A program made the translations under genes and the position numbers. Under the pieces are notes generated by a model, which saw only the letters and a list, made by a program, of their open reading frames with translations, ran no database searches and was not told the DNA's origin. Shown one piece after another: positions 60,886 to 64,000 of a stretch of DNA of 64,000 bases; position 1 is the first letter of the stretch, and each line of letters starts with the position of its first letter. The stretch is from CAVYTF01 sp963708205. GTDB taxonomy: Bacteria > Bacteroidota > Bacteroidia > Chitinophagales > Chitinophagaceae. The stretch lies in the NCBI GenBank assembly GCA_963708205.1, contig OY970196.1:2542001-2606000 (forward strand), given 5' to 3'.

Positions 60886-62046
60886 TTAAGAAAATACTTC
60901 CTTCACTTTATCAAAAAAGCTCTTGTCACTTTTTATGGGTTGTGGTTTAAAGTTGGGACTGTTTCCTAATTTTTCCAAAATATTTTTTTCCTCCGAAGTA
61001 AGATTTTGCGGCGTCCATAAGCTTACATATATCAATTGATCGCCCCGATTATAGCCATTCACTTCAGGAAAACCTTTATTTTTTAATCTGAATACTTTGC
61101 CGCTTTGTGTGCCAGCTGGCACTTTTATTTTGGCCTTGCCATCAATGGTTGGCACTTCTACCTGGGTGCCGAAAGCCGCATCAGTAAAGGAAAGATGCAA
61201 TTCATAAGCAACATTCATTCCATCGCGATGAAGATCTTTGTGTTGTTCTTCTTCTATTAAAATCAACAAATCTCCGGGAGCTCCGCCGCGCTCTCCCGCA
61301 TTTCCTTTTCCACTTAAACTCAGTTGCATTCCTTCCTGCACGCCTGCGGGAATATCAACGTTTACTGTTTCTTCACCATACACTCTTCCTTCGCCTTTGC
61401 AGTTACCGCATTTTGCTGTTACCGTTGTTCCTTCACCATTGCAGGTTGGGCATGTTGTGACTGTTTGCATTTGCCCTAAAAAAGTATTTGTTACTTTTCT
61501 TACCTGACCGCTTCCACCACATGTATTGCAGGTTTGCACACTTCCCTTATCTTTTGCACCTGAGCCGCTGCAAACATTGCAGGTAACATATTTTTTTACT
61601 TTAATATTTTTGGTAACACCTTTTGAAATTTCTTCGAAATTCAGTTTCAGTTTTATTCTCAAATTGCTGCCGCGAGTTCCTCGTGAGCGCCCGCCGCCAC
61701 TGCTTCTACGGCTACCACCTCCTCCAAAAAAACTTCCGAAAATATTATCATCTCCAAAAATATCTCCAAAGTGCGAAAAAATATCTTCTGTGTTAGCATT
61801 GTGAAAACCACCTGTGCCGGGACCAAAAGCCTGGTGCCCGAAACGATCATATTTTGCACGCTTATCATTATCGCTTAATACTTCGTAAGCTTCTGCAGCT
61901 TCTTTAAAATTTTCCTCAGCGGCTTTATCACCGGGATTTCTATCGGGGTGAAACTGCATGGCTGTTTTTCTGTAAGCTTTTTTTATCTCATCTGCAGTGG
62001 CATTTTTTTGAACGCCTAATATTTCGTAATAATCCCTTTTGCTCAT
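60886..62046 (-). CDS. dnaJ: Chaperone DnaJ
   Basis: 386 residues, full type I architecture. J domain 1-70 with the HPD motif (MQFHPDRNPGDK), Gly/Phe region with GGGGSRRSSGGGRSRG, four CxxCxGxG zinc repeats (CNVCSGSG, CNTCGGSG, CPTCNGEG, CGNCKGEG) and the C-terminal substrate domain. It feeds unfolded proteins to DnaK and cooperates with ClpB, also in this window. It lies 8 bases after grpE; dnaK is not nearby. Confidence 0.97.
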   Translation of the reverse strand: MSKRDYYEILGVQKNATADEIKKAYRKTAMQFHPDRNPGDKAAEENFKEAAEAYEVLSDNDKRAKYDRFGHQAFGPGTGGFHNANTEDIFSHFGDIFGDDNIFGSFFGGGGSRRSSGGGRSRGTRGSNLRIKLKLNFEEISKGVTKNIKVKKYVTCNVCSGSGAKDKGSVQTCNTCGGSGQVRKVTNTFLGQMQTVTTCPTCNGEGTTVTAKCGNCKGEGRVYGEETVNVDIPAGVQEGMQLSLSGKGNAGERGGAPGDLLILIEEEQHKDLHRDGMNVAYELHLSFTDAAFGTQVEVPTIDGKAKIKVPAGTQSGKVFRLKNKGFPEVNGYNRGDQLIYVSLWTPQNLTSEEKNILEKLGNSPNFKPQPIKSDKSFFDKVKEVFS

Positions 62047-62054
62047 TTTGTAAA

Positions 62055-62627
62055 TTATTTTCCTACTACCACCTTTGCGAAGCGAATTAATTTATCATTC
62101 AAATAATATCCTTTCTGAACTTCATCCAAAACCTTTCCTTTCATTTTATCTTTTGGAGCTTCAATTTCAGTAATCGCTTCATGTTTTTCCACATCAAAAT
62201 CTTTTTGCAGGCTATCCATTGCTTTCAAACCTTTTTGCTGTAATGTATTTCTTAATTTATTAAAAACTAATTGCACACCTTCTTTTTGTTTTTCAATATC
62301 ATCGGAGTTTTGCAATTGTTTTTCTGCGCGCTCTGCATCATCCAAAACATCAAGCAAAGAAAGAATTACATCTTTTGCAGCAGTTTGTCTTAGCTCAAGA
62401 TTTTCTTTTGCTGTTCTGCGGCGAAAATTATCAAACTCTGCCATCAATCTTAAATATTTATCTTTTTGTTCCTGCAACTCTTCTTTTAATTTTTCAACCT
62501 CACTTTCATCTTCCAAAGGTTCGTTCAAATAACTTGTTCCTGCTGCATTTTCGTCAGCATTGAAAGATCGGTCAGCCGTTTCAGCATCTGTATTGCCATC
62601 ATTCTGGTATAAATCTTTTTCGTCCAT
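62055..62627 (-). CDS. grpE: Nucleotide exchange factor GrpE
   Basis: 190 residues. An acidic disordered N-terminus (1-45) leads to the long dimer coiled coil (VEKLKEELQEQKDKYLRLMA), the signature AEFDNFRRRTAKENLELRQT and the C-terminal beta wing with KVLDEVQKGYYLNDKLIRFA. It releases ADP from DnaK. First gene of grpE-dnaJ. No CIRCE-type inverted repeat was seen in the region upstream. Confidence 0.96.
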   Translation of the reverse strand: MDEKDLYQNDGNTDAETADRSFNADENAAGTSYLNEPLEDESEVEKLKEELQEQKDKYLRLMAEFDNFRRRTAKENLELRQTAAKDVILSLLDVLDDAERAEKQLQNSDDIEKQKEGVQLVFNKLRNTLQQKGLKAMDSLQKDFDVEKHEAITEIEAPKDKMKGKVLDEVQKGYYLNDKLIRFAKVVVGK

Positions 62628-62768
62628 ACTTTATTGATTGATTGTTTATAATGTTCAAATTTTTTGCCACGAAAATAAAGGGAAAATTTGGCAGGTGAAT
62701 AATTGAGATTGATAATGAAGATTAAAAATTCTATTTGAAAAAATATTTACTATTTAAGCATTAAGTTC

Positions 62769-62852
62769 AAAGCTTCATGGTAAGGCGAACGATGAACGGA
62801 GCGTCGCAAGCAAAGCTCAACCGGAGTTACAAATGTCTGACACCAAAATTTC
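62769..62852 (+). repeat. Dispersed intergenic repeat, subtype I variant
   Basis: AAGCTTCATGGTAAGGC, GAACGATGAACGGAGC, GTCGCAAGCAAAGCTC, AACCGGAGTTAC and GACACCAAAATTT follow the order of the family, with changes in the core. It sits in the 300-base gap between grpE and the alcohol dehydrogenase gene; the rest of that gap holds only the promoter-like box. Confidence 0.65.
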
Positions 62853-62898
62853 TTTCTTAAATCGCAACTTATAAACGACCATCCAAAATTTGTTGAAC

Positions 62899-62906
62899 TA
62901 AATTTG
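62899..62906 (+). promoter_or_regulatory. Candidate -7 promoter box before the alcohol dehydrogenase gene
   Basis: TAAATTTG fits TAnnTTTG, 21 bases before the ATG. Confidence 0.35.
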
Positions 62907-62927
62907 TCCTCCAAAAAATAAAATAAT

Positions 62928-63974
62928 ATGACACAGACAAAGGCTTATGCAGCACAGGATAAAACAACGCCGCTGACTCCCTGGAGTTTTGAACGTCGTG
63001 AAGTAGGACCACATGATGTTAAGATTGAAATATTGTATTGCGGCGTTTGCCACAGCGATATTCACCAGGTTCGTGATGAATGGGGAGGATCAATTTACCC
63101 GATGGTTCCGGGACATGAAATTGTTGGACGTGTTACAGAAATTGGAGAACACGTAAAAGATTTTAAAGTAGGTGAACTTGCCGGTGTTGGTTGTTTGGTT
63201 GATAGTTGCCGGGAATGCGAAAGCTGTCTTGATAATGAAGAACAGTGTTGTGAAAAAGGTTCTGTGGGAACGTATAATGCCAAGGACAAAGAAGGCAATC
63301 CAACTTATGGTGGCTACTCCACTCAGATTGTTGTAGATGAAAAATTTACGCTGCATGTTTCAGACAAGCTTGACCTGAAAGCCGTAGCACCATTGCTTTG
63401 TGCAGGGATCACTACTTATTCTCCGTTGCGTCACTGGAAGGTTGGCAAAGGAACAAAAGTTGCTGTGGTTGGTCTTGGTGGCTTGGGTCATATGGGTGTA
63501 AAATTTGCTGCTGCTTTTGGTGCTGAAGTTACCGTGTTGAGCACTTCTCCAAACAAAGAAGAAGATGCAAAAAAATTAGGCGCACATCATTTTTTGGTAA
63601 CAAAAGATGCAGAGCAAATGAAAGCTGCGAAGAATAGCTTTGATTTTATTTTAAACACAATTTCTGCGCAGCATGATTACAATCAATATCTTTCTTTATT
63701 GAAGAGAAATGGGACGATGACGGTTGTTGGTGTTCCTCCGCAACCGCAGCCAGTGCATGCTTTCAGCCTCATTGGCGGCAGAAAATCTTTAGCTGGCTCA
63801 CCAATTGGCGGCATTAAAGAAACTCAGGAAATGCTTGATTTTTGTGCAGAAAATAATATTGTTTGTGATATTGAAATGATCAACATTGATAAGATCAACG
63901 AAGCATATGAAAGAATGATAAAGAATGATGTTCATTATCGTTTTGTGATTGATATTGCTTCGCTGAAAAATTGA
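62928..63974 (+). CDS. Zinc-dependent NAD(P) alcohol dehydrogenase, cinnamyl/YahK type
   Basis: 348 residues, MDR superfamily. Catalytic zinc ligands are in GVCHSDIHQ (Cys41) and VPGHEIVGRV (His63, Glu64). The structural zinc loop is SCRECESCLDNEEQCC. The Rossmann motif is VAVVGLGGLGHMGVKFAAAF, and a Ser-rich STSPNKEED after strand 2 suggests NADPH preference (inferred). GTYNAKDKEGNPTYGGYST is typical of the CAD/YahK/AdhC branch, which reduces many aldehydes. It is a general aldehyde reductase candidate; the physiological substrate is unknown. Confidence 0.93.
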   Translation: MTQTKAYAAQDKTTPLTPWSFERREVGPHDVKIEILYCGVCHSDIHQVRDEWGGSIYPMVPGHEIVGRVTEIGEHVKDFKVGELAGVGCLVDSCRECESCLDNEEQCCEKGSVGTYNAKDKEGNPTYGGYSTQIVVDEKFTLHVSDKLDLKAVAPLLCAGITTYSPLRHWKVGKGTKVAVVGLGGLGHMGVKFAAAFGAEVTVLSTSPNKEEDAKKLGAHHFLVTKDAEQMKAAKNSFDFILNTISAQHDYNQYLSLLKRNGTMTVVGVPPQPQPVHAFSLIGGRKSLAGSPIGGIKETQEMLDFCAENNIVCDIEMINIDKINEAYERMIKNDVHYRFVIDIASLKN

Positions 63975-63977
63975 TGA

Positions 63978-64000
63978 ATGACTTACGCAGAAACACTTGA
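63978..64000 (+). CDS. Possible start of the next gene, cut by window edge
   Basis: An ATG 4 bases after the dehydrogenase stop opens a frame MTYAETL that runs off the window. Too short to identify. Confidence 0.25.

Noticed and set aside
62628..62760. CIRCE heat-shock operator upstream of grpE
   Set aside because: No TTAGCACTC-N9-GAGTGCTAA-like inverted repeat is present.

Overview
The window reads as chromosomal DNA of a Bacteroidota bacterium, most likely a Chitinophagaceae-like member of the Chitinophagales. The reasons are an AT-rich sequence, start regions that almost never carry a Shine-Dalgarno motif, promoter-like TAnnTTTG boxes, a secreted M1 peptidase with a type IX secretion (T9SS) tail, a PorD-type protein, many proteins with an N-terminal signal ending in AQ, and Bacteroidota-typical families (DUF3857, DUF4197, DUF4293, DUF4296, DUF1573 pairs, a fused 2-oxoacid dehydrogenase E1). 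The family-level placement is inference. No rRNA, tRNA, CRISPR array, prophage or insertion sequence was seen.

Layout. 1-2954 (minus): a truncated CorC/CNNM transporter and a two-gene unit pairing a class I isoprenoid-fold enzyme (DDxxD) with a signal-peptide protein carrying a DxDD motif. 3150-6777: PhoH, a lipoprotein, the fluoride channel FluC, a frameshifted S1/P1-type phospholipase/nuclease and an anchored SRPBCC protein. 6774-8983 (minus): bioA-queG. 9051-17043: four consecutive DUF3857/transglutaminase-like exported proteins, three of them tandem paralogs without catalytic residues and with nearly identical 3' ends. 17040-24098: a small membrane protein, ClpB, a cold-shock protein, a YdeI-like protein, RluB-type pseudouridine synthase and RlmN. 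24391-29738: FtsE facing a minus-strand operon gcvT, glycosyltransferase, polysaccharide deacetylase, glycosyltransferase, in which the last three genes lack ATG starts. 29943-34562: DUF4293, the rpsF-rpsR-rplI ribosomal cluster, a redoxin, a GH25 lysozyme and lipoproteins. 34796-44534: T9SS-exported M1 peptidase, radical SAM/SPASM protein, DinB, a GH10-like hydrolase, the (p)ppGpp enzyme Rsh, DUF4197 and an OmpA protein with TSP3 repeats. 44934-50065: dihydrolipoamide dehydrogenase, two DUF1573 proteins and the fused E1 alpha/beta subunit; E1 and E3 probably serve the same 2-oxoacid dehydrogenase complex. 50066-56140: cmk, lolA, then the unit bamD-rpoZ-coaBC-porD-DUF4296-scoA. 56151-64000: DUF1810, isoaspartyl peptidase, 4-alpha-glucanotransferase with a lysine-rich N-terminus, dnaJ-grpE and a zinc alcohol dehydrogenase.

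Non-coding structure is the richest source of novelty. A dispersed 80-100 bp repeat family occurs in at least seven intergenic copies in two subtypes. Two unrelated intergenic arrays share an exact 21-bp period. A strong Shine-Dalgarno sequence stands before rpsR, whose product belongs to the protein group that hides the anti-Shine-Dalgarno in Bacteroidota ribosomes. Mutually exclusive stems lie upstream of the E1 gene, and a perfect operator-like dyad lies upstream of malQ.
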